A stretch of 64,000 nucleotides of DNA from Acidobacteriota bacterium (GCA_022826755.1 JAJDUG010000027.1:47941-111940), one strand, 5' to 3'; positions 36,290 through 45,223 are shown, counted from the stretch's first letter. Made by a program: numbers and translations. Notes: a model not told the origin generated them from the sequence alone.

Positions 36290-36462
36290 GATCCCAACCC
36301 CGCAACGGGGTGGACCATTCGAGAGAGAAACAGGAGACCCTTATGGCGTTTCGGGAGCAGCAAAAGGTTCCGCTTCCCCTCGGCGTCTCGCTTCGTGTGT
36401 CTTAGAGGTCCTTCGTGTCCCTTCGTGGCCAGCTCTTTTTTTCTGTTGTTCCCGGCAAGTGG
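36290..36462. repeat. Composite dispersed repeat, copy 2
   Basis: Close match to 2604-2765: GCAACGGGGTGG, ATTCGAGAGAGAAACAGG, TCGGGAGCA, AAAGGTTCCG, CCCCTCGGCGTCTCG and the tail CTTCGTGTGTCTT, CTTCGTGGCC, TCTTTTTTTCTGTTG. It fills the gap between the stop codons of two convergent genes. Its poly-T tail ends about 20 bp from the stop of the minus-strand isomerase gene. Confidence 0.82.
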
Positions 36463-36470
36463 GGCGGCCC

Positions 36471-37256
36471 TCAGGAGCCGGACTCCGAAAAGACCCGCCG
36501 AAAGCGCTCCAGGGCCAGGTGGCTGTCGCCCTCCGGAAAGGCTTCCAATCCCACCGTGCCGTTATAGGAGATCTCCCGGAGAGCGGCAGCCACCCGGGGG
36601 TAATGAATCTCGCCCGTACCGGGCTCGTGGCGCCCGGGGACATCCGCCACGTGCACGTGCCCGATGATCTCCCGATGGTCTCGAATCGACTGGACGACGT
36701 TGCCTTCCTCTACCTGAGCGTGGTACACATCGACCAGCAGCCGGACGCGCGGGCTGTTGACCTGCCGGATCAATCGGGCCCCGTCTTCCAGGTGGGGGAA
36801 GGGGTAGCCGGCGTGGTCGACCTTGGTATTGAGCACTTCGAAGTTATAAGATACATCCTCTTTTTCGGCGATTTCCGCCAGTTCGCACAGGCACCGGTAG
36901 GCGGTGATCCACCGGTCCGCGGGATGCTCGGCGATGGCGTGCACTACCCGGCCCTTTCGGTCAAGCTCGCCGGAAGCCACGGCCAGGTTCCTGCATCCGA
37001 TCCTCCGGGCAACGGACAGGTTTCTCCTGGCGCCCTCCAGGAAGGTCTCCACCCCGTCGGGGTGAACCATGCTGCCTGGGCCCCAGCCCGGCATGGAAGC
37101 GATTTGAACGTCCGGATCGGCCGCGATGGCATCCAGCGCCTCATCTTCCCAGCCCCAGAGCTCCACCCAGAAACCCGCAGCCGCGACTTCACGGACCCGC
37201 TGTTGGAAGGGAAGATCCGGAAAGACAGTGCCTTCGCAGACGGAGAGTTGGAACAT
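36471..37256 (-). CDS. Hydroxypyruvate isomerase-like TIM barrel (Hyi/OtnI family)
   Basis: The 261-aa protein matches the Hyi/OtnI group: LSVCEGTVFPDLPFQQRV near the start (family 'N.s.lf.e.pf..R...'), then LLVDVYHAQVEEGN and GHVHVADVPGRHEPGTGEIH with YNGTVGLEAFP. These proteins interconvert hydroxypyruvate and tartronate semialdehyde or isomerise 2-oxo-tetronate. The ATG has an excellent AAAGGAG site. It is divergent from the aldolase gene (225-bp gap). Confidence 0.85.
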   Translation of the reverse strand: MFQLSVCEGTVFPDLPFQQRVREVAAAGFWVELWGWEDEALDAIAADPDVQIASMPGWGPGSMVHPDGVETFLEGARRNLSVARRIGCRNLAVASGELDRKGRVVHAIAEHPADRWITAYRCLCELAEIAEKEDVSYNFEVLNTKVDHAGYPFPHLEDGARLIRQVNSPRVRLLVDVYHAQVEEGNVVQSIRDHREIIGHVHVADVPGRHEPGTGEIHYPRVAAALREISYNGTVGLEAFPEGDSHLALERFRRVFSESGS

Positions 37257-37481
37257 GCTGGCTCCTTTCGGTGCTCGGATTATGGTCGAACGGCTCCGGG
37301 CGTAGGATGCCTCCGGTCCCGGGGGTCGGTCGATCCGGCTGGTCGGACACTTTCCTGAATTCCGCGGAGGAATGGACTTTACGCCACCCCCGGAGTGTTT
37401 GCAAGGTTCACTTCCGGCTGCTCGATCCGGCCGGCGCTTGCGGAATCAATCCATTGAACGGTTACCGAAAGGAATGAATCG

Positions 37482-38255
37482 ATGAGCGGCCGCTTGAGGG
37501 AGTTGCTGAAGACAGAGGAAGTTCTCTACGGGGTCATCTGCCGTGATACCACCATGACCGACCTGGAGCTGATGGCCCAACTGGGCTACTCGGTCGTCTT
37601 TCTGGATCTGGAGCACGGTCCGCAATCGACGGCGGAGGTGCTCAGGCTGGGCCGGACGATTACTCATCTGGGAATGGTGCCGATGGCCCGCATTCCCGAG
37701 CTGACACGGACCCAGGTGCAGCGTCTTCTGGATGGGGGCATGGAAATCCTGAACCTGCCCGATGTCAGGAGTGCCGCCCAGGCCGCCCGGCTGGTGCAGT
37801 TGGGCAAGTTTCCCCCCTTGGGCGAGCGTGGCGTGTCGAGTTCCTCGGCCGGCACCGGTTTCACTCTCGGGAGCGATCCCAGGCGTGCGCTTGGCGAGGC
37901 CGACCGGGGGACTTCCCTGATGGTGATGATCGAAAGCGATGAAGGCTACCAGGCCCTGGATGAAATTCTCGGAGTCGAAGGGATTGACATGCTGACCGTA
38001 GGAGAAATGGACTGGTCGGTCAGCCTGGGCCTTTTCGGTCCGGAGGCCAAGCGGGCCCTGGCTCCCAAGATCGAACGGGTGCTGAAGGCAGGCCGCGGCA
38101 GCGGCAAGATCCTGGCGATGGGCGGCGGCCACCCTCAACAGGCTTTGCAGTATCGGGCGCTGGGGGTCCGGCTCTTCTTCGTTGGGGTGGATATCAATCT
38201 GAAGCGCAGGATGTTGTCCGAATCGCTCTCCGCTTTCAAGGGGGTGCTCGGCTGA
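37482..38255 (+). CDS. HpcH/HpaI-family aldolase
   Basis: The 257-aa class II (metal) aldolase of the 4-hydroxy-2-oxo-acid type has the motifs VVFLDLEHGPQS, PMARIPE and GGMEILNLPDV, and MIESDEG for the metal site. It cleaves or forms C-C bonds of hydroxy-oxo acids to give pyruvate plus an aldehyde. Next to an Hyi-like isomerase it suggests metabolism of sugar-acid-derived carbon. The adjacent aldo/keto reductase is convergent. Confidence 0.85.
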   Translation: MSGRLRELLKTEEVLYGVICRDTTMTDLELMAQLGYSVVFLDLEHGPQSTAEVLRLGRTITHLGMVPMARIPELTRTQVQRLLDGGMEILNLPDVRSAAQAARLVQLGKFPPLGERGVSSSSAGTGFTLGSDPRRALGEADRGTSLMVMIESDEGYQALDEILGVEGIDMLTVGEMDWSVSLGLFGPEAKRALAPKIERVLKAGRGSGKILAMGGGHPQQALQYRALGVRLFFVGVDINLKRRMLSESLSAFKGVLG

Positions 38256-38283
38256 GTCTGGGCGGTCTTTCAGATCGGCCGGG

Positions 38284-39135
38284 TCAGAGCATGCCCAGCG
38301 GCACTTCGTGGTCGGGGGACGGAAAGGCCCGGTCGATGGCTTTCAGATCCTCGGCGGAGAGTTCCCAGTCCAGGGATCGACTGTTCTCGAGCACGTGCTC
38401 CTCCCGGCTTGCCTTGGGAATGGTGAACACGCCCGGGTGGCGGGTCAGGAAGTTCAGGACCACCTGCCTGGCCGTTCCTCCCTGTTTCCGGGCGATGGCG
38501 GCCAATACGCCTCCGCCCCTGCCGGCCGGCGAGGGGAAGCTGGAATGGCCGAAGGGACTGTAGGCCACCACGGCGATCCGTTGCTCGGCGCAGTAGGGGA
38601 GAAGCCGGTACTCGATACCCCGGTCCCCGAGGTGGTAGAGCACCTGGTTGCAGGCCAGCCGTTCATGGCGCAGCGCTCGCTGGGCCTCTTTCAATTCCTC
38701 CAGGTCCAGGTTGCTCACCCCGATGAACCGGATGCAACCCCGCTGGACCAGCGTTTCCATGGCTCTCATGGTTTCCCGGATCGGGTGACGGCCGCTCCAG
38801 TGGAGCAGGTACAGGTCCAGACTGTCCGTTCCAAGCCGCTTCAGACTGCGCTCGCAGGCCCTCAAGGTGCCGTCGTAGGACGCGTTGTAGGGGAGCACCT
38901 TGCTCACCAGAAAGACATCGTTCCGCCTGGAGGCGATGGCTTCCCCGGTCAACTCTTCGGCCCGGCCGTTACCGTACATCTCGGCGGTATCGATGTGGGT
39001 CATTCCCAGGTCCAGCCCCAGCCGCAGGGCCGCCACCGCCCGCTGCTCCTGGGCCTGACTGCCCTCGATCATCCAGGTCCCCTGGCCGATAGCCGGAACC
39101 TCGACATCTGTCCAGCCGAATTTTCGCTTGGTCAT
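38284..39135 (-). CDS. Aldo/keto reductase
   Basis: The 283-aa NADPH-type reductase shows the catalytic tetrad in context: THIDTAEMYGNG (Asp, Tyr), VFLVSKVLPYN (Lys) and YLLHWSG (His), with ending TIPKASREEHVLEN for cofactor binding. It resembles bacterial AKR group members with broad carbonyl substrates. The start at 39135 is chosen because its ATG overlaps the stop of the upstream CoA transferase (ATGA), implying translational coupling. Confidence 0.88.
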   Translation of the reverse strand: MTKRKFGWTDVEVPAIGQGTWMIEGSQAQEQRAVAALRLGLDLGMTHIDTAEMYGNGRAEELTGEAIASRRNDVFLVSKVLPYNASYDGTLRACERSLKRLGTDSLDLYLLHWSGRHPIRETMRAMETLVQRGCIRFIGVSNLDLEELKEAQRALRHERLACNQVLYHLGDRGIEYRLLPYCAEQRIAVVAYSPFGHSSFPSPAGRGGGVLAAIARKQGGTARQVVLNFLTRHPGVFTIPKASREEHVLENSRSLDWELSAEDLKAIDRAFPSPDHEVPLGML

Positions 39136-40385
39136 GGGCATGATCGGTCTGCACACCCGGTCCGGTCGCTGAAAATGGCGCCTTCGGCCTCGAGAATTTC
39201 AGTTTCTCTGTGGCTGTAACCCGCTTCGCGGAGCACTTCCCGAGTGTGCTCTCCCAGCAGCGGGGCGCCACGGGTCAACGAGGCCGGCGTCGCCGAAAAC
39301 TTGACCGGCGCCCCCAGGGTATCTACCTGGCCCAACCGGCTGTGCGGGACCTCGGTCACCATCCGGCGTGCTTTCACTTGCGGGTCGGCATGCATGGCTG
39401 CGATGGAGAGCACCGGCCCGGCCGGGATCCCCGCGGCCTGGAATGCTTCCAGCCATGAAGCGGTGGTTCGAGATCGAAAGCAGGGAGTCAACTGCTCGAC
39501 CAGCGCTCCCAGGTGCTTCATGCGCCCGGCATTGTCGGCGAATCGCGGATCGCGCCCCAGTTCGGAAGCTCCCAGAACCTCCAGCAACCGCTCCCAGTTG
39601 GCCTGGTTGGCGGCGCCGATATTGACCCAGCCGTCCCGTGTTTCAAAGGATTGATAGGGAGCCATCAGGGGGTGGGCCGATCCCATTGCCACCGGGGATG
39701 CACCAGTCGCCAGGTAAATGGCCGACTGCCAGTAGGTGTGAACGATTCCCGCTTCCAGCAGGGACGTGTCCACCAGTTGTCCCTCGCCGGTACGCTGACG
39801 GTGAGCATAGGCCGCAACGATCCCCAGTGCCGCCAGGATGCCCGCGGTGATATCCGTCATGGGCGCCCCCACTTTCACCGGAGCCCTGCCGGGCCCTTCA
39901 CCGGTAATGCTCATCAATCCGCTCATTCCCTGGGCAATCAGATCGAATCCCCCCCGGTCGGCATAGGGCCCCGTCTGTCCGAAGCCCGACAGGGAGCAGT
40001 AGATGAGTCCGGGATGATCCGATTTCAACCGGTCATAGCCCAGGCCCAGCGCCTCCATCGCGCCCTTGCGAAAGTTCTCGACGACGACGTCGCTGTTTCC
40101 GGCCAGGCGGCGGAAAACCTCCCGTCCTTTCTCGGACTTCAGATTGAGTCCAATGCCGCGCTTGTTGCGGTTCATCATCATGAACGCGGCCGACTCTCCC
40201 CGGATTTCGGGCGGAACGGCTCGCCGGGTGTCGTCGCCTCCGGGGAGGCGCTCCACCTTGACGACGTCGGCTCCCAGGTCGGCCAGCATCAATCCACAGG
40301 TGGGACCGGCCATGACGTGGCTGGCCTCCAGGACTTTCATGCCGAGCAGGGGACCGGTACGGTCGGGGGTTGGCTGCGGGTGCAT
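39132..40385 (-). CDS. Family III CoA transferase (CaiB/BaiF)
   Basis: The 417-aa protein has the class III fold marks: VLEASHVMAGPTCGLMLADLG and VKVERLPGGDDTR at the start, NRNKRGIGLNLKSEKGREVF, and the catalytic aspartate in RGGFDLIAQGMSGLM. It moves CoA between carboxylic acids. With the enoyl-CoA hydratase directly upstream (2-bp gap) and the AKR downstream it forms a carboxylate-activating operon. ATG at 40385 is preferred over TTG at 40391. Confidence 0.87.
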   Translation of the reverse strand: MHPQPTPDRTGPLLGMKVLEASHVMAGPTCGLMLADLGADVVKVERLPGGDDTRRAVPPEIRGESAAFMMMNRNKRGIGLNLKSEKGREVFRRLAGNSDVVVENFRKGAMEALGLGYDRLKSDHPGLIYCSLSGFGQTGPYADRGGFDLIAQGMSGLMSITGEGPGRAPVKVGAPMTDITAGILAALGIVAAYAHRQRTGEGQLVDTSLLEAGIVHTYWQSAIYLATGASPVAMGSAHPLMAPYQSFETRDGWVNIGAANQANWERLLEVLGASELGRDPRFADNAGRMKHLGALVEQLTPCFRSRTTASWLEAFQAAGIPAGPVLSIAAMHADPQVKARRMVTEVPHSRLGQVDTLGAPVKFSATPASLTRGAPLLGEHTREVLREAGYSHRETEILEAEGAIFSDRTGCADRSCP

Positions 40386-40387
40386 GG

Positions 40388-41167
40388 TCAACGGGCCTTG
40401 AATCGCGGCCTGGTCTTGGTGAGGAAGGCCCGGTATCCCTCCCGGTGGTCCTCGGTGCCGACAATTTCGAAACCCTGGTCCACTTCGGCCTCGGTCAGCG
40501 GCTTGGGATCCAACAGGCGGTAGGCGAATCTCTTGTGCAGGCGATTGGCCAGGGGAGCCCCGTCCGCGATGCGGCGGGCGCTGGCGTAGGCTTCCTCTTC
40601 GACCTCACTGTCGGGAACGACGCGGGTGACCAGGCCCTTGAGCTTTGCTTCAAGGGCTCCGAAGACCCGGCCCTCCAGGAGAATCTCCAGCGCCGTCGCC
40701 CGACCCACCAGGTCGATCAGGGCCCGAATTTCAGGGTAGGCCATGGTGATGGCGATCCGGTTGACGGGAACTCCGAAGCGGCTGGACTCTCCGCAGATCC
40801 TGAGGTCGCACATGGAAGCCAGTTCCAGCCCTCCGCCGACGCAGACTCCCTGGATCATGGCGATGACCGGGTGTTGACAGTCCCTGATGGACTGCATGGC
40901 TTTCTGGATCAGGGCTCCGTAATCCCGCGCCTGCCGGCGATTGGAGCGGTGCGCCGAGAATTCCGATATGTCGGCGCCCGGCGAGAAGGCCTTTTCGCCG
41001 GCCCCCCGCAGGACGATGCAGCGCAGGGTCTCGTCCGAGGAGAGCTCCCGCATCGCCTTTCCGACCCTCAGCCACAACTCCCGGCTGAGCGCGTTCAGCT
41101 TCTGCGGACGGTTGAGAATAACCGTTGCGATGTCCTTTTCCCGCCGGGTCAGAAGAATGTCGTCCAT
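40388..41167 (-). CDS. Enoyl-CoA hydratase/isomerase family protein
   Basis: The 259-aa crotonase-fold protein has the oxyanion-hole segments SPGADISEF and GVCVGGGLELASMCDLRI. One catalytic glutamate (in GGLELA) is present, but the usual second one ('FGxPE') is replaced in RFGVPVNRI. That points to an isomerase-, hydrolase- or lyase-type activity rather than a standard two-glutamate hydratase. It starts the ECH-CoA transferase-AKR unit. The ribosome site AAAGGA is 13 bases upstream. Confidence 0.83.
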   Translation of the reverse strand: MDDILLTRREKDIATVILNRPQKLNALSRELWLRVGKAMRELSSDETLRCIVLRGAGEKAFSPGADISEFSAHRSNRRQARDYGALIQKAMQSIRDCQHPVIAMIQGVCVGGGLELASMCDLRICGESSRFGVPVNRIAITMAYPEIRALIDLVGRATALEILLEGRVFGALEAKLKGLVTRVVPDSEVEEEAYASARRIADGAPLANRLHKRFAYRLLDPKPLTEAEVDQGFEIVGTEDHREGYRAFLTKTRPRFKAR

Positions 41168-41251
41168 CGAATTACAGATATCCTTTCGGCGTCGGAATTG
41201 TCAAGGAGGAGCCAACTACGGCGAGCCTGCTCATCGAGTCCTATTCCTCCG

Positions 41252-42703
41252 CTACAGCGGCTCGGCCGAGTCCGCGGTTCCCGGACGGACGGGCAGTCGT
41301 ATTTCAATTCGCAGCCCTCCTCCGGAGGCGTTGGAAGCGGCCACGGAGCCGTTGTGCAACTGCACGGCCTGCCGGGTGATGGTCAGCCCCAGTCCGGTGC
41401 CGCCGCTCTGTCTTTCCCGGGCCGCGGCCACCCGGTAGAAGGGGCGAAAGATCTCGCCGAGCTCCGACTCGCGCACTCCATCTCCACGGTCGCGAACCGT
41501 AATCAGGGCCGTGTCCCGGGCCTCTCCGTCCAGTTTCAGTTCAACCTCGACCGCGGTCTTTTCCGCGGTGTAGTAGACAGCGTTCCGGACCACGTTCTCA
41601 ACGGCGCTTCTCAACAACTCTCGATTTCCGACGGCGACGCAGGCCTGGCTGGAGAGAATGCGTACCGCCTTCCCCGAGCCACGGGCTTCGTATTCGGCAT
41701 CGGCCACCACCTCTGCCAGCAGTTGGTCCACGGCAATGCCGCTGCGGGCAGGGGCCATCGTGCCGCTTTCGATCCGGCTGAGAGTCAGCAGGTGGCCGAT
41801 AAGCTGGTTGAGGCGTCCCGCTTCCAGCTCGATACGGTCCAGTTCATCGTCGGAACGACCCTTCATGCGTTGGCGAATCAGCGCCAAGGCCACGTTGAGG
41901 CGAGCCAGGGGCGAGCGCAGCTCGTGGGAGATGTCGCTCAACAGGCGGCGCTGAGCGTCCACCATGGTCTGGATGCGTTCGGCCATCCGGTCGAAATCGT
42001 GGCCGAGGTCGGTAAGTTCGTCCTGGCGGCCGCCCGGAGATTTTCCGACTCGGGCCGCCAAGTCCCCGTCCGCCAGTTTCCGGGTCGCGGCCCGAAGCTT
42101 CTTCAGGGGAGCGGTCAGATAGCAGGCCAGGCCATAGCAGACCAGTCCGGCCGTCAGAAATACGGCCAGGATGCGAAGCACCTGCGTCTGGATGTCCGCG
42201 TCCAGAATGCCCAGGGCTCTCAGGATCGGTGGCGGCCGCCGAGGGCGTCCGGGTGGGTTCCCCGGGAATCGGGCGCGGACGTTTCCCGCCAGGACGAATC
42301 GGCTGCCCGCGGGTGAGACCACGCTCTGGGCGACCAGGCGTTCTCCCTCTACGATCTCCACCAGGCGATCGTTACTTTGTGCGGCCTTGGTCGCCAGGTT
42401 CCTGACCCGACCCGATGGAACGGGACCGGCCAGGAGCTCTCCCTCTTGGTTGAGGAAGGAGACATTGAAGCGCCGCCGGCGATTGAGTCGATTGACATAT
42501 CGCCTCAGGCCCGAGGGGCCGACCCTTTCGAAAATGTCGGCCGCCGATTGCGCAACCAGGGGCATGGTCATCTCGATCCATTGGCGCTCCTGGCGCTCGG
42601 CCTGTTCCGAGATGGTGGCTCGGGTCGAGAAATAGAGGGCCAGGGCAACCAGGGCCATGGCTGCCCAGAACCAGATGAAGATTTTCAGTACGAGACTGCG
42701 CAT
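41252..42703 (-). CDS. Sensor histidine kinase, CpxA-like
   Basis: The 483-aa kinase has two membrane helices (about residues 4-24 and 177-197), a periplasmic sensor of about 150 residues with a proline/arginine-rich stretch (NPPGRPRRPPP), HAMP (YLTAPLKKLRAATRKLADGD), an H-box (SDISHELRSPLARLN, H260) and HATPase motifs (NVVRNAVYYT, DRGDGV, GGTGLGLTI). Domain order and length match CpxA-type kinases. It lies downstream of its regulator, but a dispersed repeat sits in the 178 bp between, so coupling may be reduced. Confidence 0.9.
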   Translation of the reverse strand: MRSLVLKIFIWFWAAMALVALALYFSTRATISEQAERQERQWIEMTMPLVAQSAADIFERVGPSGLRRYVNRLNRRRRFNVSFLNQEGELLAGPVPSGRVRNLATKAAQSNDRLVEIVEGERLVAQSVVSPAGSRFVLAGNVRARFPGNPPGRPRRPPPILRALGILDADIQTQVLRILAVFLTAGLVCYGLACYLTAPLKKLRAATRKLADGDLAARVGKSPGGRQDELTDLGHDFDRMAERIQTMVDAQRRLLSDISHELRSPLARLNVALALIRQRMKGRSDDELDRIELEAGRLNQLIGHLLTLSRIESGTMAPARSGIAVDQLLAEVVADAEYEARGSGKAVRILSSQACVAVGNRELLRSAVENVVRNAVYYTAEKTAVEVELKLDGEARDTALITVRDRGDGVRESELGEIFRPFYRVAAARERQSGGTGLGLTITRQAVQLHNGSVAASNASGGGLRIEIRLPVRPGTADSAEPL

Positions 42704-42773
42704 GATTTCGGTAACCGGCTCAGCCTGGCTCCCGCCCTGCCGTGGGGATCATACGAGGAAATATGGCTGATTG

Positions 42774-42830
42774 TTTAAAAAAAGACGAACCACGAATGGA
42801 CACGAATGAACACGAATAAACACCAAGACT
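42774..42830. repeat. Solo arm of the composite repeat, between regulator and kinase genes
   Basis: CGAACCACGAATGGACACGA (from 42786) and GAATGAACACGAATAAACACC is a single left arm of the inverted-repeat module found at 46.4, 46.8, 51.5 and 54.6 kb. The matching right arm is absent here. It interrupts the response regulator-kinase operon. Confidence 0.8.
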
Positions 42831-42881
42831 GACGGCCCTCCTTCAAACAAGCCTGGAGGTGGGAACCGGCTCTATTCGCCT

Positions 42882-43586
42882 TTATGGCCCCGGGTTGGGA
42901 TAGACGTAACCGACTCCGCGGACCGATTTGATTCGTTCCATTCCATCGACGTGACGCCCCAGCTTCTTGCGCAGGTTGCTCACATGCATGTCGATGCTGC
43001 GGTCGAAGGGGTCGAACTCGCGTTCCAGCAGGGTTTGAACCAGCTCCTCGCGGGGCAACACCTGTCCGGCCGACTTGAGCAGCATCTCCAGGAGGTTGAA
43101 CTCCAGCGTGGTCAGCACCACCGGTTGGCCGTCACGCACCACCTTCCAGGCATTCTTGTCCAGCTCGATGTCTCCCACTTTCATGAGCGGATGACGAACG
43201 TTTTCAGGATCGAGCTCTCTGCTGGGTCCGGAGCGGCGGGAAACGGCCCGGATGCGCGCAACCAGCTCGTGCGGATTGAAGGGTTTGCCCAGGTAGTCGT
43301 CGGCGCCGATCTCGAGTCCCACGATTCTCTCCACGTCTTCGGCTCTGGCCGACAGCATGATGACCGGGACCCGCGATTCAGCTCGGATGCGCCGCAAGAC
43401 GTCGAATCCGTTGACTCCGGGCAGCATCACATCCAGAACCACCAGGGAGTAATCGCCCGAGAGGGCTCGTTCGATGCCATCCTGCCCGTGGTTGACGGAA
43501 TCCACCTGAAAGCCTTCGGCTTCCAGATATCTGGTGACCAGCGAACACAGCTCGGTGTCGTCATCGACGACCAGCAAACGATCCAT
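42882..43586 (-). CDS. OmpR-family response regulator, CpxR-like
   Basis: The 234-aa regulator has a receiver domain (LLVVDDD with D8-D9, phospho-acceptor D52 in VVLDVMLPGVNGFD, and GKPFNPHEL) and an OmpR/PhoB winged-helix (LTTLEFNLLEMLLKSAGQVL, DRSIDMHVSNLRKKLG, VRGVGYV). The ATG at 43586 has GAGG five bases upstream. A triple 11-bp repeat of the sort bound by OmpR/PhoB proteins lies in the divergent gap (43694-43720), so the gene may regulate itself and the Spy-like gene. Confidence 0.92.
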   Translation of the reverse strand: MDRLLVVDDDTELCSLVTRYLEAEGFQVDSVNHGQDGIERALSGDYSLVVLDVMLPGVNGFDVLRRIRAESRVPVIMLSARAEDVERIVGLEIGADDYLGKPFNPHELVARIRAVSRRSGPSRELDPENVRHPLMKVGDIELDKNAWKVVRDGQPVVLTTLEFNLLEMLLKSAGQVLPREELVQTLLEREFDPFDRSIDMHVSNLRKKLGRHVDGMERIKSVRGVGYVYPNPGP

Positions 43587-43693
43587 GGCGACCTCGACAG
43601 GGTGGATGGCGCCGTCCGGGGTGTCCCGGGACAATTAAGGGTACTGTTTTGGATCGGTGGACCTCAACTGTCAAGAAAACCGATTGACAAAAC

Positions 43694-43748
43694 TCTACAG
43701 AACGCTGACGCACTCTTTACACCCCCTTCGGCGGGTGCGACGTATATA
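43694..43748 (+). promoter_or_regulatory. Operator site A: three 11-bp repeats plus -10
   Basis: TCTAC (43694), CTGAC (43705) and TTTAC (43716) are spaced exactly 11 bp, with conserved bases CGCTGACGCACTCTTTACA. A TATATA hexamer (43743-43748) lies 27 bp from the last repeat. A TTGAC also lies 10 bp upstream (43684). The gap is between the divergent response regulator and the Spy-like gene. Sites B and C have the same spacing. Confidence 0.7.
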
Positions 43749-43819
43749 TGGGTAAGAGTCAGGCGAGGAGCAAGGTTGCTGTGAGGCTCTTGAAAATCAA
43801 AAAAAAGGGGGACACTCAA

Positions 43820-44365
43820 ATGTTTCAAGTTTCAAACCAAACACGATCGGGAAGGATTTTGGCAAGAGGCATGGTGGTTTCGGTCTTCGCACTGGCCTCG
43901 ATTCTCCTGGCGGAATCCGCCTTTGGCCAATTCGCGGGCTTCGGAGGTGGAGGCGGTCGGGGGAGAGGCCCCGGAGGCAAGGGCAGGATGGGGATGCGGG
44001 GTGCGATGGTGGCCGAGTTCCTGGGATTGACCGAAGCCCAACAGGCCGACATCAAGAAGATCCGAACGGCTGCCCGGGATCAATCCAAACCTGTCCGAAA
44101 GCAGTTGAGGGACAACCGCAAGGCTCTGGGCGAAGCCGTCAAGGCCGGAGAGACGGCCAGGATCGATGCCCTGGCCACCGAGCATGGGACGCTCCGGGGG
44201 CAGTTGGTGGCCATCGGCGCCAAGACTCGGGTGGATGTCAAGAACGTCCTGACACCGGAGCAGCAGCAGAAGTGGACTTCGTTTCAAGAGAAGCGGAAGG
44301 ACCGCCGGGAAGAGCGCAAGCAACGGAGACACCAGCGACGCGGCGGCCCCCCCGCCGGAGACTGA
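43820..44365 (+). CDS. Exported Spy/CpxP-like protein (LTxxQ)
   Basis: The 181-aa protein has a signal peptide (MVVSVFALASILLAESAFG), a glycine/arginine-rich linker (GFGGGGGRGRGPGGKGRMG), and two LTxxQ motifs (LGLTEAQQADIKKI and LTPEQQQKWTSF) flanking a charged helical region, the hallmark of the Spy/CpxP family. CpxP/Spy are periplasmic chaperones or kinase inhibitors controlled by Cpx/Bae systems in E. coli. It is divergent from the CpxR-like regulator and has the site A operator upstream. The ATG at 43820 follows AAAAGGGGGA. Confidence 0.85.
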   Translation: MFQVSNQTRSGRILARGMVVSVFALASILLAESAFGQFAGFGGGGGRGRGPGGKGRMGMRGAMVAEFLGLTEAQQADIKKIRTAARDQSKPVRKQLRDNRKALGEAVKAGETARIDALATEHGTLRGQLVAIGAKTRVDVKNVLTPEQQQKWTSFQEKRKDRREERKQRRHQRRGGPPAGD

Positions 44366-44416
44366 TTCCGCGACATCACCTCAGTCAGGTTCGTCATACC
44401 GGAAGCGATGGGTTGG

Positions 44417-44436
44417 GCCCGGCTATAAGGTCGGGC
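44417..44436. other. Short GC hairpin between the Spy-like and next gene
   Basis: GCCCGGC (44417-44423) pairs with GTCGGGC (44430-44436) over a 6-nt TATAAG loop, 7 bp with one G-T. No poly-T run follows, so this is not a strong terminator. It may attenuate read-through into the gene at 44528. Confidence 0.4.
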
Positions 44437-44527
44437 TCAATCCATTTGGTGCGCGCTCGGACTGGAGGGGAATGAACGCGAATGATCGTCGGTTGACTGG
44501 AAGTGAGATCGAAAAAGGGAGGAAGCG

Positions 44528-45130
44528 ATGGGAACCAGTAGAGCGATGGCGATATCGGTGATTCTGTTTATGGGGTTGTCCCTGGTGCTGGTGGCGGGTG
44601 AAAAACCCAACTTCTCCGGCACCTGGACGCTGGATCCCGAGAGGAGTGAGATGGGCAGGGAAGGCCGCGGGCCCGGCTCCGGCCGTTTCGGCGGCGGCAG
44701 AGGAGCCGGCAGATCCCGTGAGGGCGTCCGCCAGAGGGGCGGCGGTCCCGGCAGGCGCGGCATGGGTCGCATGGGCCGGGGAGGCATGAGGGGTCCCTTG
44801 ACCATCGATCACAAGGAGGGGACGCTCGTCATCCGACAAACGCTGAATTTTGGGGGCGAAGAACAGGTCCGGACATCCAGGTTCGCCACGGACGGAAAGG
44901 AGTCCACCAACCCGGGATTCGGCGGCATGTCCACACCGTCCAGGACCCATTGGGAAGGGGACCGGCTGGTGACTGAATCCACCATGGAAACCCCCATGGG
45001 GTCCATGGCCGTCAAGGAGGTTCGCAGCCTCTCCGATGACGGCAAGACCATGACCGTGGTGAGAACCACCACGGGCGGACCGCGGGAGCGAACCCAGACG
45101 TTGGTCTACCTGAAGGAATCGGTTCGCTGA
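44528..45130 (+). CDS. Exported protein with RG-rich region and 'FSGTW' motif
   Basis: The 200-aa protein has a signal peptide (ISVILFMGLSLVLVAG), then NFSGTWTLDPERS, a motif common at the start of acidobacterial secreted proteins. After it come about 40 residues rich in R and G (GGRGAGRSREGVRQRGGGPG), then a beta-rich domain (LTIDHKEGTLVIRQTLNF, TRTHWEGDRLVTEST) of unknown role. It is 162 bp after the Spy-like gene, with a strong GGGAGGA site. Function unknown; co-expression with the envelope set is likely. Confidence 0.72.
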   Translation: MGTSRAMAISVILFMGLSLVLVAGEKPNFSGTWTLDPERSEMGREGRGPGSGRFGGGRGAGRSREGVRQRGGGPGRRGMGRMGRGGMRGPLTIDHKEGTLVIRQTLNFGGEEQVRTSRFATDGKESTNPGFGGMSTPSRTHWEGDRLVTESTMETPMGSMAVKEVRSLSDDGKTMTVVRTTTGGPRERTQTLVYLKESVR

Positions 45131-45168
45131 CCCACCATCGATCGGGCAAGCCTGGTTCTTGACGAATC

Positions 45169-45223
45169 TTTACGAAACGTTGACCGACTCTTTACCTCGT
45201 TTGCGCCTCGATCGGCATCTGAT
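45169..45223 (+). promoter_or_regulatory. Operator site B: three 11-bp repeats plus -10
   Basis: TTTAC (45169), TTGAC (45180) and TTTAC (45191) are spaced exactly 11 bp within TTGACCGACTCTTTAC. TCTGAT (45218-45223) lies 27 bp from the last repeat, as in sites A and C. A TTGAC lies 10 bp upstream (45159), also as in site A. It precedes the M48 protease gene (ATG 45273). Confidence 0.72.
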
